From Mariprofundaceae bacterium (GTDB lineage: Bacteria > Pseudomonadota > Zetaproteobacteria > Mariprofundales > Mariprofundaceae): a stretch of 23,183 nucleotides of DNA. Made by a program: the position numbers and the translations under genes. Where the stretch lies: contig JAUZQT010000074.1 in the NCBI GenBank assembly GCA_030950825.1, positions 1-23,183 of the forward strand, written 5' to 3'. The notes beneath the pieces are model-generated. The model did not search any database and was not told the origin of the DNA. It saw only the letters and a program-made list of their open reading frames with translations. Shown piece by piece: positions 23,046 to 23,183 of the stretch. The first letter of the stretch is position 1, and the number at the start of each line of letters is the position of its first letter.

Positions 23046-23183
23046 AACAGGCGTGTTTATCATGGATCCTCAATACAAGCACTTGAGGATGACGAAATAA
23101 ATGCATATTTGAGTAGGCTGCGGGATAAGTCATAGGTAAGTTGCGCTGCTACTGCTTATTTTTTAATTATGCTGAATAGTTAC

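Noticed and set aside
1..23183. CRISPR arrays, transposase genes, rRNA genes, integrase or phage genes
   Set aside because: I looked for regularly spaced repeats, transposase or integrase motifs and rRNA-like sequence and found none. The tRNAs at 3352-3559 show no adjacent integrase or attachment-site duplication.

Overview
The window reads as a stretch of a Gram-negative, proteobacterial chromosome. The two-enzyme HpnC/HpnD squalene route, an RmlA/C/D/B dTDP-rhamnose cluster, a SPOR-domain protein, an AmgK-like sugar kinase, TrhO and YchJ all point that way. Base composition is moderate to slightly AT-rich. A gamma- or zetaproteobacterium is possible, but nothing here fixes the taxon.

Positions 1-16760 are mostly housekeeping. 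A minus-strand glycine oxidase (thiO) diverges from the overlapping pair hpnC-hpnD. A tRNA-Lys/tRNA-Glu operon follows, with a stringent-type promoter and a strong terminator. Next come a single-domain response regulator and a large membrane PAS-GAF-PAS-GGDEF-EAL protein. Facing them are two orphan oligopeptide/dipeptide ABC permease genes. Then come trhO with a frameshifted ychJ, a tandem cyclic-nucleotide-binding-domain protein on the minus strand, mutM, argS, a membrane SPOR-domain protein and an AmgK-like kinase.

From 16885 to the right edge the window turns into an accessory region. Genes rmlA-rmlC-rmlD make dTDP-L-rhamnose precursors, but rmlB, which should be next, is displaced about 1.2 kb downstream. 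Between rmlD and rmlB lie a remnant of another rmlB 3' end, an intact MntA-HepT toxin-antitoxin pair, and a second diverged copy of the rmlD 3' end that overlaps the rmlB start. The intact rmlB is followed by a second, different MntA gene and a truncated HepT. The order rmlD-[rmlB tail]-mntA-hepT-[rmlD tail]-rmlB-mntA-[hepT head] is best explained by recombination between two related rmlD-rmlB-mntA-hepT loci. This is the most interesting signal in the window.

The right end holds a third toxin-antitoxin pair (ParD-like/RelE-like). It is followed by decayed reading frames, and a 14-bp direct repeat lies on each side of this block. Overall the right third looks like a recombination and toxin-antitoxin hotspot at the edge of a surface-polysaccharide locus.
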